From NCBI RefSeq assembly GCF_001870225.1, contig NZ_CP017675.1, positions 1,963,352-2,027,351 of the forward strand: 64,000 nt of DNA, given 5' to 3'. This document shows, piece after piece, positions 27,202-36,918 of this stretch. The stretch is from Gloeomargarita lithophora Alchichica-D10 (GTDB lineage Bacteria; Cyanobacteriota; Cyanobacteriia; Gloeomargaritales; Gloeomargaritaceae). The translations under genes were made by a program, and so were the position numbers. Position 1 is the first letter of the stretch. The number at the start of each line of letters is the position of its first letter. The notes beneath the pieces were generated by a model. That model was given only the letters and a program-made list of their open reading frames with translations, ran no database searches and had not been told where the DNA came from.

Positions 27202-27462
27202 CTAAAAATCCTCCCTCGCAATTGAGGGCACGGGAACCATCTCAGTCAATAAAGTTTCCGGGGCAATATCCTGTTCATGGGGCCAAGTAACCGCTCCCAG
27301 GAAGATACCGACCTGATTAAAGTAATGTTGATCTCGAAGTTCTTGAAATACACCCCGATCCAAGTAGGGTTTTAGATCAAAAATTCCGCATCTTCCATTG
27401 GCAATTTCTACATAAATGCGATAGTCATCTAGGGGTTTAACAACTTTCACATCCCAATACAT
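27202..27462 (-). CDS. DUF2442 domain protein
   Basis: An 86-residue DUF2442 protein (YWDVKVVKPLDDYRIYVEIANGRCGIFDLKPYLDRGVF ... FNQVGIFLGAVTWPHEQDIAPETL). These small proteins are commonly encoded next to DUF4160 partners and have been proposed to form toxin-antitoxin-like pairs; the biochemical role is unproven. Here the DUF4160 partner lies 9 bp upstream on the same strand and is broken by a MITE, which leaves this gene without an intact partner. Confidence 0.85.
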   Translation of the reverse strand: MYWDVKVVKPLDDYRIYVEIANGRCGIFDLKPYLDRGVFQELRDQHYFNQVGIFLGAVTWPHEQDIAPETLLTEMVPVPSIAREDF

Positions 27463-27470
27463 AGGTCACC

Positions 27471-27841
27471 TCATAAGGGCATAATTTTGTAGGGAGTTTC
27501 GCCATTTACAGCCAATTCCCAATCTGCACTTAATTCATCTTGGCGTAATTCAATCCAGGCTTGTACTAGGCGTAACTGCTTCCGGGGCAATTTACCAGCC
27601 AGTATTTCTCCGTCAGTAATGCTGATATAGCTAAGTAGAGTAAGGTTGTCGTCTCAAGATTTCGGAAAACCAATGCGGGGCGGTGCCCTGCGACCCATGT
27701 TATTATGTCAACCTTTACGTGTTTAGCTATAGATGCTTCAAATTCTCCATACTTGGCATGAATATGGGGAATATTATGATGCTTATTATCAATGAGGTAG
27801 AGGCGGATAATAATTCCGTAAAACATTGAGATAACTGGCAT
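27471..27841 (-). pseudogene. DUF4160 gene interrupted by a MITE
   Basis: The 5' part (MPVISMFYGIIIRLYLIDNKHHNIPHIHAKYGEFEAS) is a standard DUF4160 N-terminus. Translating across the 102-bp element with one TA copy removed restores EFEASISITDGEILAGKLPRK and continues through QLRLVQAWIELRQDEL and SADWELAVNGETPYKIMPL to a stop at 27471-27473, a complete DUF4160 C-terminus. The insertion adds 104 bp and shifts the frame. DUF4160 and DUF2442 genes commonly form pairs, here 9 bp apart. Confidence 0.9.
27628..27729 (+). mobile_element. MITE-like element, family 2, inserted in DUF4160 gene
   Basis: A 102-bp element with terminal inverted repeats (TAGCTAAGTAGAGTAAGGTTG type left; TAGCTAAACACGTAAAGGTTG type read from the right) and an exact TA duplication (27626-27627 and 27730-27731). 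The core GGGGCGGTGCCCTGCGACC is the complement of the core in other families. Reconstruction of the target gene fixes both ends to the base. Confidence 0.92.
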
Positions 27842-27873
27842 TTTTCAATATATTGAGATGGCTTTGATTTCTA

Positions 27874-29118
27874 TCATAACCCATCTCCCTGCGCCAAACG
27901 AGCCACCCCCCAAGCCGCTTCCTGTTGGGCGGAAACCAATACAGGTACACCTAAAATCCGTTGGCGAATGGTCTGCCATGTTTGGTTGCCACTGCCGCCC
28001 CCACTGGTGAAAACCCGTTGCAATTTGGGCGCACCGAGATTTTTTAATACCTGATAACCCTGGGCTTCAATGTGTGCCATTGCGGTTAATAATGCTTGTA
28101 AAAAATGTACAGGATTATCCGGGCGAGGGGTGAGCCGGGGCAGTAAATTGGGGTCATGGATGGGGAATCGTTCTCCGGGTCTTAACAGGGGATAATAATC
28201 TAAATCTAAGACAATATCCGGGTCAATTTGGGCACTAAAATTCAACAGTTCTTCTTCAGAGAAAAAATGGTTTAATACGGCTCCCCCCGTATTGGATGCG
28301 CCCCCGACTAACCATAAATTCCCCAGGCGATGGCTATAAACACCCGTAGCTTGGTCATCAATGCGATGCTGACTGAGTAATTTCAGCACCAATGTTGAAC
28401 CCAAAGAAGTCACCCCATCGCCAATTTGATCCGCACCGCTGGCGATAAAAGCGGCCATGCTATCGGTGGTTCCGGCGTGAATTTGGCAAGTGGTGGGTAG
28501 GTGAAATTCTTGGGCTAACCTGGGTTGAATCGTTCCCACTGGAGTTCCTGGGATGAAAACCTGGGGGTAATTAACAGCAAAGGGTAAGCCCGCAAACCAA
28601 TCCGGGTAATTGTTTATGCCGGGGTCGTAGCCTAGTTTTAAGCTATTATGTTCATCGCTGATACCTAATTTTCCATGTAATAAAAACCCCAACCAATCTA
28701 CTTGATGCAATAGATATTTATCCTGTAAATCAATGCCCTGATCCTGATACCAGAATAATTTAATTAAACTCGATGTGGCACTCAAAACCAAATGATTTGC
28801 TGGCACATAATGTTTGAGTTCGGGAAGCAAAAAACCAGCCCGATTATCGTTATACATTAACGTTGGTGCGATGGGTTGACCCTGCCCATCCGTGAGTAAA
28901 ACCGTGCCTGATGTGCCAGCGATGCCGATGTGGTGGATGTTGTTAATAATTGACCGGGGAATCTGGCCGAATAATTGCCACACAGCAACCTCCCAGAGAA
29001 CGGGGGAGGTGGGATTGCGAAAGGGTATCCGGTCGTGGTATTGGCATTGCCCCTGGGGATCAATCACTGCGGCTTTGAGTGCTGAAGTGCCGAAGTCCAA
29101 ACCCAAGGCTAGACCCAT
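27874..29118 (-). CDS. FGGY-family carbohydrate kinase (probable D-ribulose kinase)
   Basis: A 414-residue sugar kinase: GLDFGTSALKAAVID phosphate-binding loop at the N-terminus, GIAGTSGTVLLTD, the sugar-binding HAGTTDSMAAFIASGA and SLGSTLVLKLLS, and the C-terminal ATPase motif FTSGGGSGNQTW. The short form (about 410-430 residues) matches the cyanobacterial/plant xylulokinase-like enzymes whose Synechococcus and Arabidopsis members phosphorylate D-ribulose. The exact substrate is an inference from that similarity. It is divergent from the P-type ATPase gene. Confidence 0.85.
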   Translation of the reverse strand: MGLALGLDFGTSALKAAVIDPQGQCQYHDRIPFRNPTSPVLWEVAVWQLFGQIPRSIINNIHHIGIAGTSGTVLLTDGQGQPIAPTLMYNDNRAGFLLPELKHYVPANHLVLSATSSLIKLFWYQDQGIDLQDKYLLHQVDWLGFLLHGKLGISDEHNSLKLGYDPGINNYPDWFAGLPFAVNYPQVFIPGTPVGTIQPRLAQEFHLPTTCQIHAGTTDSMAAFIASGADQIGDGVTSLGSTLVLKLLSQHRIDDQATGVYSHRLGNLWLVGGASNTGGAVLNHFFSEEELLNFSAQIDPDIVLDLDYYPLLRPGERFPIHDPNLLPRLTPRPDNPVHFLQALLTAMAHIEAQGYQVLKNLGAPKLQRVFTSGGGSGNQTWQTIRQRILGVPVLVSAQQEAAWGVARLAQGDGL

Positions 29119-29190
29119 GGTTCAGCCCTCGCACGCTGTTCAACCGCTGACCTAACCTCTAGGATAGGAACAGATGTCACAGGAATTTTC

Positions 29191-31998
29191 ATGGCCACTG
29201 CTCCCGATTCACCCTTCCCCGATTGGCACAGTTTCCCCATTCTGGTAACCCTAGACCGCCTGGAAAGTAAACCCGAAGGGCTTGACCCGGTGCAGGTGCA
29301 GGAACGGTTGGCTCACTACGGGCGGAACGAATTGCAGGAAATGCACCAGCGGAGTCGTTGGCAGATTCTATGGGATCAGTTCAAAAATATCATGCTGTTG
29401 TTGTTGATTGCGGTGGCGGTGATTTCGGCCATTACCGACCTGATCCAGTCTTTGCAAGAACAGCGGTTTATTTTTCCTAAGGATACGGTAGCGATTTTAA
29501 GCATCGTCATTTTGAATGGCCTGCTGGGTTATGTGCAGGAAAGCAAAGCTGAGCAAGCCCTGGCCGCTTTGAAAAAAATGTCCTCCTCCCGGGTGCGGGT
29601 CCTGCGGGCGGGGCAAGTGCAGGAGGTGAACGCCCCGGAGTTGGTGCCGGGGGATGTGGTGCTGGTGGAAGCGGGCAACAGACTCCCGGCGGACGGGCGG
29701 TGGTTGGTGACGGCCAATCTCCAGGTGCGGGAGGCGGCGCTGACCGGGGAAGCCCTGCCGGTGACCAAACAGGCGGATGTGGTACTGCCGGCGGATACGG
29801 AGTTGGGCGACCGGGTAAATTTGGGTTTTATGGGCACGGAAGTCATCCAGGGGCGGGGGACGCTGGTGGTGACCCAAACGGGGATGAGTACGCAACTGGG
29901 GAAAATTGCCGCCGCCATTCAAGCGGTCGAGGTCGAGCCTACACCCCTGCAACGGCGGATGGATCAACTGGGGAAGGTGCTGGTCGTAGGAGCCTTGATT
30001 TTGGTGGCTTTGGTCATCGTGGGCGGCACGCTTTATCAACCGAGTATGTTCGGTGCCCTGGTGCAGGTGTCGTTGAGTATGGCGGTGGCGGTGGTGCCGG
30101 AGGGGTTACCGGCGGTGGTGACGATTACCCTGGCGTTGGGTACCCGGCGGATGATGCAGCGGCGGGCCTTGATTCGTCGCTTACCCGCGGTGGAAACCCT
30201 GGGTTCGGTGACGGTGGTGTGTTCGGATAAAACCGGGACATTAACCCAAAATAAAATGGTGGCGCAGGCGGTGGGTCTGCCGGAAATTGGGTTAATTCAA
30301 GTCACTGGCACGGGCTACCAACCGCAGGGGGAATTTCTCCAGGGGGATCACCCCTTCGCACCCCAATCCCACCCGGATTTGATGGGCTTTTTGTTAACCG
30401 GACTGCTTTGTAACGATGCGATTTGGCAACAAGACCAGGGGGAATGGGTAATCCTGGGCGACCCGACGGAGGGGGCTTTATTACCCTTGGCGGCCAAGGC
30501 GGGTTTGACGGCGGGGGGGCAGACCTTAGAGCGGGTGGCGGAATTTCCCTTTTCCTCGGAACGCAAACGCATGAGTGTGGTGGTCAGCACCGATGACCAA
30601 GCGGTTTATTCGCTGCTGCGGGGGGATTTTTTATTGCTATGTAAAGGCTCCCCCGAACTGACCCTAGAGTGTTGCGACCAGGTGCAACGCCAGGGCCAGG
30701 TGCAGGATCTTACCCCGGCGCAACGGCAAGAAATTTTAGAGCAAAACAATACCCTCGCCAGCCAAGGTCTGCGGGTGTTGGGGTTGGCCTATCGTGCTTT
30801 GGATGCCCTGCCACCCCAACCATCAGCGGCGGGGTTGGAGCAGGGGTTAATTTGGTTGGGGCTGGTGGGGATGCTGGATGCCGCCCGCCCGGAGGCCAAA
30901 TTGGCGGTGGCTCGCTGTCACATGGCGGGCATTCGGGTGGTGATGATCACCGGCGACCACCAACTCACCGCCTGTACGATTGCCAAGGATTTGGGGATTT
31001 TGCGCCCTGGGGATGAAATTCTCACGGGTCGGGAACTGGAGCAACTTGACCCGGCGGAACTGGCGGCACGGGTGGGACGGGTGGCGGTCTATGCCCGGGT
31101 GTCCCCGGAACACAAACTGCACATTGTCCAAGCCCTGCAAAAAACCAGCCAGGTGGTCTCCATGACCGGCGATGGGGTGAATGATGCGCCAGCGTTGAAA
31201 CAGGCGGATATTGGGGTGGCGATGGGGATTACGGGGACGGATGTGAGTAAAGAGGCCAGCGATATGATTTTGCTGGATGACAATTTTGCCACCATCGTCG
31301 CCGCCGTGGAGGAAGGCCGGGTGGTGTATGGCAATATCCGCCGCTTTATCCGCTACATCCTGGGGAGCAATATCGGCGAGGTGCTGACGATTGCCGCCGC
31401 TCCCCTGATCGGGTTGGGGGGCACGCCCCTGTCGCCTTTACAAATCCTCTGGATGAATCTCGCCACCGATGGGATTCCCGCTTTGGCCTTGGCAATAGAA
31501 CCGGGGCGGGCGGTGGTGATGCACCAACCCCCCAAAGACCCCAAGGAGAGCATTTTCGCCCGGGGTTTGGGGGCCTACATGGTGCGGGTAGGGATTGTCC
31601 TGGCGCTGGTGACCATTGCCCTGATGGTTTGGGCTTATCAGTACACAAACAATACGGAAATTCCTGGCCTTGACCCCCGGCGCTGGCAGACAATGGTGTT
31701 TACCACCCTGTGTATTTCCCAGATGGGTCATGCGCTGGCGGTGCGTTCCGATAGCCGTTTGTTGATCGAACTCAATCCCGGCAGTAATCCCTGGATTTGG
31801 TGGGCGGTGGGGCTGATGACCCTGGCGCAGGTGTTGATTATTTATGTGCCAGCCCTGCGGGCATTTTTCAACGTGTTTTACCTACCACCGGGGGAATTAC
31901 TGATCTGTATGGCCTTTAGCACCCTGGTATTTGTCTGGGTAGAACTGGAAAAACTGGTGATCCGCCGTCTGTGGCCGGGGCGAGAAACGGAGGGTTAG
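29191..31998 (+). CDS. pacL: Cation-transporting P-type ATPase, P2A (Ca2+) type
   Basis: A 935-residue P-type ATPase. N-terminal cation-ATPase domain ([13 protein letters not shown]), actuator loop TGEALPV, membrane motif [20 protein letters not shown], phosphorylation site [12 protein letters not shown] (Asp about residue 346), nucleotide-binding region with KGSPE, hinge MITGDH and [21 protein letters not shown], and six C-terminal membrane helices. The PEGLP motif and the NxxxD-type helix [15 protein letters not shown] place it with SERCA-like PacL/LMCA1 pumps. It probably exports Ca2+ (or Mn2+). The pacL name is used in the family sense. Confidence 0.9.
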   Translation: MATAPDSPFPDWHSFPILVTLDRLESKPEGLDPVQVQERLAHYGRNELQEMHQRSRWQILWDQFKNIMLLLLIAVAVISAITDLIQSLQEQRFIFPKDTVAILSIVILNGLLGYVQESKAEQALAALKKMSSSRVRVLRAGQVQEVNAPELVPGDVVLVEAGNRLPADGRWLVTANLQVREAALTGEALPVTKQADVVLPADTELGDRVNLGFMGTEVIQGRGTLVVTQTGMSTQLGKIAAAIQAVEVEPTPLQRRMDQLGKVLVVGALILVALVIVGGTLYQPSMFGALVQVSLSMAVAVVPEGLPAVVTITLALGTRRMMQRRALIRRLPAVETLGSVTVVCSDKTGTLTQNKMVAQAVGLPEIGLIQVTGTGYQPQGEFLQGDHPFAPQSHPDLMGFLLTGLLCNDAIWQQDQGEWVILGDPTEGALLPLAAKAGLTAGGQTLERVAEFPFSSERKRMSVVVSTDDQAVYSLLRGDFLLLCKGSPELTLECCDQVQRQGQVQDLTPAQRQEILEQNNTLASQGLRVLGLAYRALDALPPQPSAAGLEQGLIWLGLVGMLDAARPEAKLAVARCHMAGIRVVMITGDHQLTACTIAKDLGILRPGDEILTGRELEQLDPAELAARVGRVAVYARVSPEHKLHIVQALQKTSQVVSMTGDGVNDAPALKQADIGVAMGITGTDVSKEASDMILLDDNFATIVAAVEEGRVVYGNIRRFIRYILGSNIGEVLTIAAAPLIGLGGTPLSPLQILWMNLATDGIPALALAIEPGRAVVMHQPPKDPKESIFARGLGAYMVRVGIVLALVTIALMVWAYQYTNNTEIPGLDPRRWQTMVFTTLCISQMGHALAVRSDSRLLIELNPGSNPWIWWAVGLMTLAQVLIIYVPALRAFFNVFYLPPGELLICMAFSTLVFVWVELEKLVIRRLWPGRETEG

Positions 31999-32085
31999 GG
32001 GGAAAAATCGGGTGACTTCCGGCGGTGGGTATGCGACTATGGTACTTAAAAAGAAAGCGTTACCGTGCCCCAAGGAGTTGCACCC

Positions 32086-33123
32086 ATGACTTTTGCTCCC
32101 GCTGATCCGATCCAGATTCTTGTCATTGACGACAGCATGGTGGTTCGGGAACTGATTGCCCAGTACCTGGAGAATGGGGGCTATATTTTGGAAACGGCGG
32201 CGAATGGGGAAGTGGCTTGGGCGGCCATTTGTCAATCCCCCCCGGATTTGATCATCAGTGATTGGTCAATGCCCGGCATATCGGGGATTGAACTCTGTCG
32301 GCGGGTCAAATCCGACCCCGGTTTGCAACACATTTACTTTTTGATGCTCACCGCCCGGGAAGACGCTTCCGACCGGGTGCTGGGATTAGACACGGGGGCG
32401 GATGAATTTATCAGCAAGCCCATCAACGCCGAGGAATTGCGGGCCAGGATTCGGGCAGCCCTGCGGGTACGCCAGTTGACCCGCTCCCTGATGACCGCTA
32501 ATCAACGGCTCCAGGATCAAAACAATCTGCTGGCCTCCATGTCCCTGCTGGATGGGGAAACCGGGGTTTTGAATCAGCGGGCTTTGACCTCGGCTTTGCC
32601 AGGACTTTTGCAACAGGTCGGAGAACGTCCCCCCGACCATATCCCGGTGGATGAAAACTATATTTTGTACTATCGTTATCTGAACTTTTGGTTGCTGGCC
32701 GTAGATCATTGGTCGGAACTCGAATCTAAATATGGTTCAGAAGTCCTGCGCCAAGTGGTGACGGTGGTGGCTCGCCGCTTACAAAGTCGGGGTCTGCCGG
32801 GGAGTCTGGTCTATCGCTCGGAACCCAATCAATTCGCCTGCCTGACCCTGGGGCTATCCCCCCAGCGGGCCTACGAGTTTGGGCAAACCCTGCGCCAGGG
32901 CATCAGCGACCATCCGGTGAGTTTGAGTAGTGAATTGTCCGTTGCTGTGACGGTGACCTTGGGCGGGGTGGTGGTGACCAAGGAACCCCCTCTGGAGGGG
33001 GAGCAGGTTTTACAGCAGGTACAGGATGTTTTAGCCAAGGCGCAAAGCCTAGGTGCCAATCAACTGGTCTTGCTGGGGTATGAGCCAGACCTGGACACCA
33101 AAGCGAGGGAAGGTTGGGGATAG
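32086..33123 (+). CDS. Response regulator with degenerate GGDEF-like output domain
   Basis: A 345-residue protein. The receiver domain (about residues 10-125) has D-D acidic pair, phospho-Asp in LIISDWSMPG and Lys in ISKPI. A short coiled coil (RQLTRSLMTANQRLQDQNNLLAS) connects to a domain with GGDEF-like layout (LLAVDHWSELESKYGSEVLRQVVTVVARRL) in which the GGDEF signature is replaced by SEPNQF, so it should not make c-di-GMP. The start at 32086 has AAGGAG upstream. No kinase gene is adjacent. Confidence 0.85.
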   Translation: MTFAPADPIQILVIDDSMVVRELIAQYLENGGYILETAANGEVAWAAICQSPPDLIISDWSMPGISGIELCRRVKSDPGLQHIYFLMLTAREDASDRVLGLDTGADEFISKPINAEELRARIRAALRVRQLTRSLMTANQRLQDQNNLLASMSLLDGETGVLNQRALTSALPGLLQQVGERPPDHIPVDENYILYYRYLNFWLLAVDHWSELESKYGSEVLRQVVTVVARRLQSRGLPGSLVYRSEPNQFACLTLGLSPQRAYEFGQTLRQGISDHPVSLSSELSVAVTVTLGGVVVTKEPPLEGEQVLQQVQDVLAKAQSLGANQLVLLGYEPDLDTKAREGWG

Positions 33124-33133
33124 GTTACTTTCA

Positions 33134-33261
33134 AGGGCACCGCTATAAGTTGAAAATTAGCGGTCGGCACTCCCCACTCCAGAATCTTTGCCCTCCAACG
33201 ATGGGATTTATGGCTACGCCACGCAGGCTATCGGTTGGTTCTAATAATATAGAAGTATCCT
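33134..33261 (+). mobile_element. MITE-like element, family 1 variant
   Basis: The left end AGGGCACCGCTATAAGTTG with GAAAATTAGCGGTCGG matches the family 1 copy at 25.4 kb; the right end ATATAGAAGTATCCT is the inverted form. The middle has GGCTACGCCACGCAGGCTATCGG, a module shared with family 3. It starts 10 bp after the response regulator stop. Confidence 0.7.
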
Positions 33262-33282
33262 GTAGCGTTTTTTTAGTAGATA

Positions 33283-33378
33283 TAGCTAAGTAAAGTAAGG
33301 TTGTCGCCTCAAGATTCTGGGGAACCCGTGGGCTGCGCCCTGCGACCCATATTATGTCAACCTTTGCGTGTTTAGCTA
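33283..33378 (+). mobile_element. MITE-like element, family 2, TA target duplication
   Basis: A 96-bp copy of the element found in the DUF4160 gene: TAGCTAAGTAAAGTAAGGTTG type left end, TAGCTAAACACGCAAAGGTTG type right end, core GGGCTGCGCCCTGCGACCC, flanked by TA at 33281-33282 and 33379-33380. Its right end abuts a family 4 repeat. Confidence 0.85.
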
Positions 33379-33380
33379 TA

Positions 33381-33460
33381 ACATACCGAACTCACTGCTA
33401 AAACACCTGTAAAACAAGGAGCTTAAGCCCCGTACCCCATCAGCGTCAAAAAGCCTGTAT
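33381..33460 (-). repeat. Small dispersed element, family 4 (copy B, truncated)
   Basis: Read on the minus strand it runs from ATACAGGCTTTTTGACGCTG through GGGGCTTAAGCTCCTTGTTTT to the family 2 element, aligning over about 75 bp with the copy at 2662-2764. The expected outer inverted end is missing where the family 2 element begins, so that element probably interrupted it. With the neighbouring elements this fills the gap before the cupin gene. Confidence 0.6.
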
Positions 33461-33462
33461 CG

Positions 33463-33924
33463 CTAATTACTTTCTACGGTTTCGAGTGCCGGTGCGCGGG
33501 AATAATCATCCTGAAATCGCACAATATCATCTTCACCCAAATACTGCCCGTTTTGCACTTCAATGAGGATTAAATTGATAATGCCTGGATTTTCCAGACG
33601 ATGGGCAGTACAGGGGGGAACATAGGTAGATTCGTTAGAATTTAATAAAATTTCCCGCTCTCCACAGGTGACTTTAGCCGTACCAGAAACCACAATCCAA
33701 TGTTCACTCCGATGGTAATGCAATTGCAAACTTAACCGATGGCCCGGCTTGACCTCAATTCGCTTGATTTTGTAATTCCGTCCTTCCTCCAATACCGTAA
33801 AACTGCCCCAGGGTCGCAATTCCGTCGCTGCTCCCGGCAGGTGCCCCGTGGTTGTGGGCATCGGCGGCACCGTCATCCGAGTGCCGGGCATGGGCGGCAC
33901 GGTATTCCGGGAGCTGAAGTTCAT
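33463..33924 (-). CDS. Cupin protein, type II mannose-6-phosphate isomerase-like
   Basis: A 153-residue single cupin domain equivalent to the C-terminal isomerase domain of bifunctional ManC/AlgA: ELRPWGSFTVLEEGRNYKIKRIEVKPGHRLSLQLHYHRSEHWIVVSGTAKVT, with the metal-site H-x-H...E-H (HYHRSEHW) and YVPPCTAHRLENPG. A Pro/Met/Thr-rich N-terminal 35 residues precede the domain. Stand-alone members are called mannose-6-phosphate isomerases; without the guanylyltransferase domain the reaction is an inference. Confidence 0.87.
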   Translation of the reverse strand: MNFSSRNTVPPMPGTRMTVPPMPTTTGHLPGAATELRPWGSFTVLEEGRNYKIKRIEVKPGHRLSLQLHYHRSEHWIVVSGTAKVTCGEREILLNSNESTYVPPCTAHRLENPGIINLILIEVQNGQYLGEDDIVRFQDDYSRAPALETVESN

Positions 33925-34037
33925 CCATACACCTCGGTAATCGGACAGGGCACTATCCCGATTATACCCAGGGGGGTGGTTCTGACATGCACCGGATTGG
34001 CGTACACTAGCTAAACATGGATGTTTAGGATACGGTC

Positions 34038-34778
34038 ATGGCAGTCATTGCGGGCAATTGGAAAATGTACAAAAACCAGGGGGAGGCGGTGGCCTATCTC
34101 CATGAATTTGCCCCCCTGGTGGCCGGGAGCGACCGGGAGGTGGTGTTGTGCGTTCCCTTTACCGCCTTAGCCGTCCTGAGCGATAAATTGGCTACCACCA
34201 ACATTGCCCTGGGAGCGCAGAACGTTCACTGGGAACCGGCGGGTGCCTACACCGGGGAAATTAGCCCGCCCATGCTCACCGATTTGGGGGTGCAATATGT
34301 GACCATCGGCCACAGCGAGCGGCGCCAGTACTTTGGCGAGACGGATGAACAGGTAAATCTGCGCTTAAAAGCCGCACAAAGTCATGGACTTACCCCCATT
34401 CTCTGCGTGGGAGAAACCGCCGAGCAACGCCAACAGGGACTGACCGAAGCCCACATTCTCGCCCAACTAGCCCAGGGGTTGGTAGGGGTAAAATTGACCC
34501 AACTGATCATCGCCTATGAACCCATCTGGGCGATTGGTTCGGGCAACACCTGCCAACCAGAGGAAGCCAACCGGGTGATTGGACTCATTCGCAAAGAGGT
34601 CGCCTTTCTCCAACAGGTGGACAGTCAAGTTATAAATAATGTTCATATTTTGTATGGCGGCTCAGTCAAACCAGATAATATAGACGACCTGATGGCAATG
34701 CCAGAAATTAACGGGGTTTTGGTCGGTACCGCCAGCCTTGACCCCCAGGGCTTTGCCCGTATTGTCAACTATCGTTAG
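34038..34778 (+). CDS. tpiA: Triosephosphate isomerase
   Basis: A 246-residue [16 protein letters not shown] with the catalytic Lys (K13 type) at the N-terminus, catalytic His in IGHSERR, catalytic Glu in [11 protein letters not shown], and phosphate-binding YGGSVKPDN and GVLVGTASL. It interconverts dihydroxyacetone phosphate and glyceraldehyde 3-phosphate. Full length. The 3' end overlaps the convergent chlM gene by 14 bp. Confidence 0.98.
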   Translation: MAVIAGNWKMYKNQGEAVAYLHEFAPLVAGSDREVVLCVPFTALAVLSDKLATTNIALGAQNVHWEPAGAYTGEISPPMLTDLGVQYVTIGHSERRQYFGETDEQVNLRLKAAQSHGLTPILCVGETAEQRQQGLTEAHILAQLAQGLVGVKLTQLIIAYEPIWAIGSGNTCQPEEANRVIGLIRKEVAFLQQVDSQVINNVHILYGGSVKPDNIDDLMAMPEINGVLVGTASLDPQGFARIVNYR

Positions 34779-35478
34779 GGCGGACAAAATCCAGCAGGCA
34801 GGCGAAGTAAAACCGGCTTTTAATTTGGGTGCATTGGCGCAAATTCCAGCCCAAGGCGGTGATGGTTTGCGTCATTTGTGGCCCTGGATGTAGATAGGCA
34901 CGGGTGGCTTTACTGGCTCCGGGGAATAGGCTACCCACTTTTTTCAAAGCACTATAAAACAGGGTTTTGGGGGCGAAACTAAAGATCAGCCGGTGGGTGG
35001 CACAACTGGCTAAATGTTGCAACATTTTTTGGGCGTGCTGGGCTGGATAATGAATCAGCACATCCAGGCAAATAACCGTATGATAAGTCCCCCGCAATTC
35101 TTCTAAATCTGCTACCAAAAATTCGATCTTTTGGTCAATAAATTGGCTCTGAAAATCCCGCTGACTCAGGGCTTGATTTTTGGCTTCCTGCACCATTTTT
35201 AGGGAAATATCACTCGCCCGCACCTGTGCCCCTCGGTGCGCCAACGGCAGGGTTAAACTGCCCGTACCACAGCCCACATCAGCAATAGTGATACCATTCA
35301 AATCCAGGGGTAACCACTCTAAAACCGTGGCAATGGTGCGTTGATGTCCCGCCCGAATATCGGCTTGTACTTGATTAACTTCCCCCGTGCCGTAGATATT
35401 GCGCCAACGGTTGAAGCCCGTGCCATTAAAGTAATTTTTGACAACGAGTTTATCATCCACAGGTGGGGTGTTTTTCAT
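34765..35478 (-). CDS. chlM: Magnesium-protoporphyrin IX O-methyltransferase
   Basis: A 237-residue SAM-dependent methyltransferase of the BchM/ChlM family, which methylates the propionate of Mg-protoporphyrin IX in chlorophyll synthesis. Diagnostic are the N-terminal [17 protein letters not shown], the SAM motif [45 protein letters not shown] and the C-terminal [11 protein letters not shown]. The start at 35478 ([11 protein letters not shown]) is favoured; ATG 35502 is also in frame. Convergent overlap with tpiA. Confidence 0.95.
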   Translation of the reverse strand: MKNTPPVDDKLVVKNYFNGTGFNRWRNIYGTGEVNQVQADIRAGHQRTIATVLEWLPLDLNGITIADVGCGTGSLTLPLAHRGAQVRASDISLKMVQEAKNQALSQRDFQSQFIDQKIEFLVADLEELRGTYHTVICLDVLIHYPAQHAQKMLQHLASCATHRLIFSFAPKTLFYSALKKVGSLFPGASKATRAYLHPGPQMTQTITALGWNLRQCTQIKSRFYFACLLDFVRPNDS

Positions 35479-35510
35479 TGGGGGTGCATACCACAAAGCC
35501 ATGTAACACT

Positions 35511-35640
35511 ATAGCTTAAAGACACCTCTATCTATTCGCAATTATGGAGAATTATCTCCTTAGAAGCCTCGTATTCAGGAGCGGCGTTGCTCTGCGACCA
35601 ATTCTCGTAATTCAAATGTGATTGCCAGAGCGGAACCAAC
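35511..35640 (+). repeat. Degenerate small-element remnant upstream of chlM
   Basis: The segment TATAGCTTAAAGACACCTCTATC combines a family 2/3-type TATAGC end with a family 1-type GACACCTCTAT end, and further on GGCGTTGCTCTGCGACC resembles the shared core in inverted orientation. No complete element can be delimited. It occupies the gap between chlM and the solute-binding protein gene. Confidence 0.4.
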
Positions 35641-35670
35641 CCCGATGCCGGTAACAACTACAGGGCGTGG

Positions 35671-36918
35671 TCAACGTTCCCCTGGACAACGTTGGGCATT
35701 TTGCGCCACAGCTACCTCCGGTGTTTGTCCCAGCAGGGTAGCTTCAATCGCCCGCCCCAAACAGTTCGATAGCCGGTTATAGTTCACCCCATTCGGGCGG
35801 GAGTAGGCGACCTGGGTTTGCGCCAGAAATACCTGCAAAAGCGGCTGGTCAGCCAAAAAACTTTGATATTTCGGTTGCTGACGGGCGGATTGGGTCACCG
35901 GTAAAGCCCCGGTTTGGGTTGCCCAAGCCCCTTGAAATTCATCCCCCAGCAAGTAATCCAAAAACCGCAATGCCGCCGCCTGCCGAGTGGGATTGGTGTG
36001 CATGAGAAACACATTGGCTCCCCCCACAATCGTGGCCGGTCGGGTCGCCTGGGGCATGGGCATGACGCTAAAGGGCACCCCCGTTTGGCTCAGATAACCC
36101 AACGTCCAAGGGCCGGTAATCTGCATCGCCACCCGCCCCTGGATAAACCCCTCCTGCTCATACCCCCGCTCCGGTGCCGAGAGTACCGCCACCCCCATTT
36201 GCAGTAATTTTTGCCAAAAATGTAATGCTTGCCAACTCGCCTGATCCAACAACGACACCGTGCCATCCACCACCTCTCCCCCGGCGCTAAACCAAAACGG
36301 CAACCAGGAAAACACCGTCCATTCGCCTTTCCCCAGGGGCAACAGCAACCCATACTGCTCCGGGCGGCCATCCCCATCCCGGTCTTGGGTTAATTTTTGC
36401 GCCACCTGTGCCAATTCCTCCCAGGTGCGGGGCAACTGCTCAATCCCTGCTTGGGCAAATAAATCAGACCGATAAAAAATCCCCAAATTGCTGGTCGTAA
36501 ATGGCACCGACCACAACTGACCTTCAAACGCCATTCCCGGCAAGAGCGAGGGGTCTAAATTGGCGAGATGTCCCTGGTTTTTGAGCCAATCCGTCACGGG
36601 GACAATGCCCTGCAAATCCACTAATCTGCCGGTCAATAAACTATCAAACCAGAGCAAATCCGGCGGGCTATTCCCCACAATCGCCGTGAGGATTTTGGGA
36701 AACTGTTGATCCGCCTGCCCCACATAAATTGATTGCACGTTTATATCTGAATGTTGGGCATTAAATTGGGCAACTAATTGCTCAAAAATCACCCGATTGG
36801 CGGGGGGATTGATCCCATGCCAAAAGGTTAAAACTAATGGAGCAATATCCGATGACACTGCACCTTGGCAACCCAGGAGTAAAACACTCAAAATTAAACC
36901 CAAAAATAACCGTTTCAT
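35671..36918 (-). CDS. ABC transporter solute-binding lipoprotein (sugar type)
   Basis: A 415-residue extracellular binding protein of family 1 (MalE/UgpB-like). The lipoprotein leader MKRLFLGLILSVLLLGC has a lipobox with Cys at 17. Family features are LVLTFWHGINPPA, NSPPDLLWFDSLLTGRLVDL, PFTTSNLGIFYRSDLFAQAG and FLDYLLGDEFQ. The ligand is probably a sugar or glycerol derivative. The start is fixed by the lipobox and by the ATGA overlap with the upstream methyltransferase gene; the open frame upstream lies inside that gene. No permease or ATPase is adjacent. Confidence 0.88.
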   Translation of the reverse strand: MKRLFLGLILSVLLLGCQGAVSSDIAPLVLTFWHGINPPANRVIFEQLVAQFNAQHSDINVQSIYVGQADQQFPKILTAIVGNSPPDLLWFDSLLTGRLVDLQGIVPVTDWLKNQGHLANLDPSLLPGMAFEGQLWSVPFTTSNLGIFYRSDLFAQAGIEQLPRTWEELAQVAQKLTQDRDGDGRPEQYGLLLPLGKGEWTVFSWLPFWFSAGGEVVDGTVSLLDQASWQALHFWQKLLQMGVAVLSAPERGYEQEGFIQGRVAMQITGPWTLGYLSQTGVPFSVMPMPQATRPATIVGGANVFLMHTNPTRQAAALRFLDYLLGDEFQGAWATQTGALPVTQSARQQPKYQSFLADQPLLQVFLAQTQVAYSRPNGVNYNRLSNCLGRAIEATLLGQTPEVAVAQNAQRCPGER

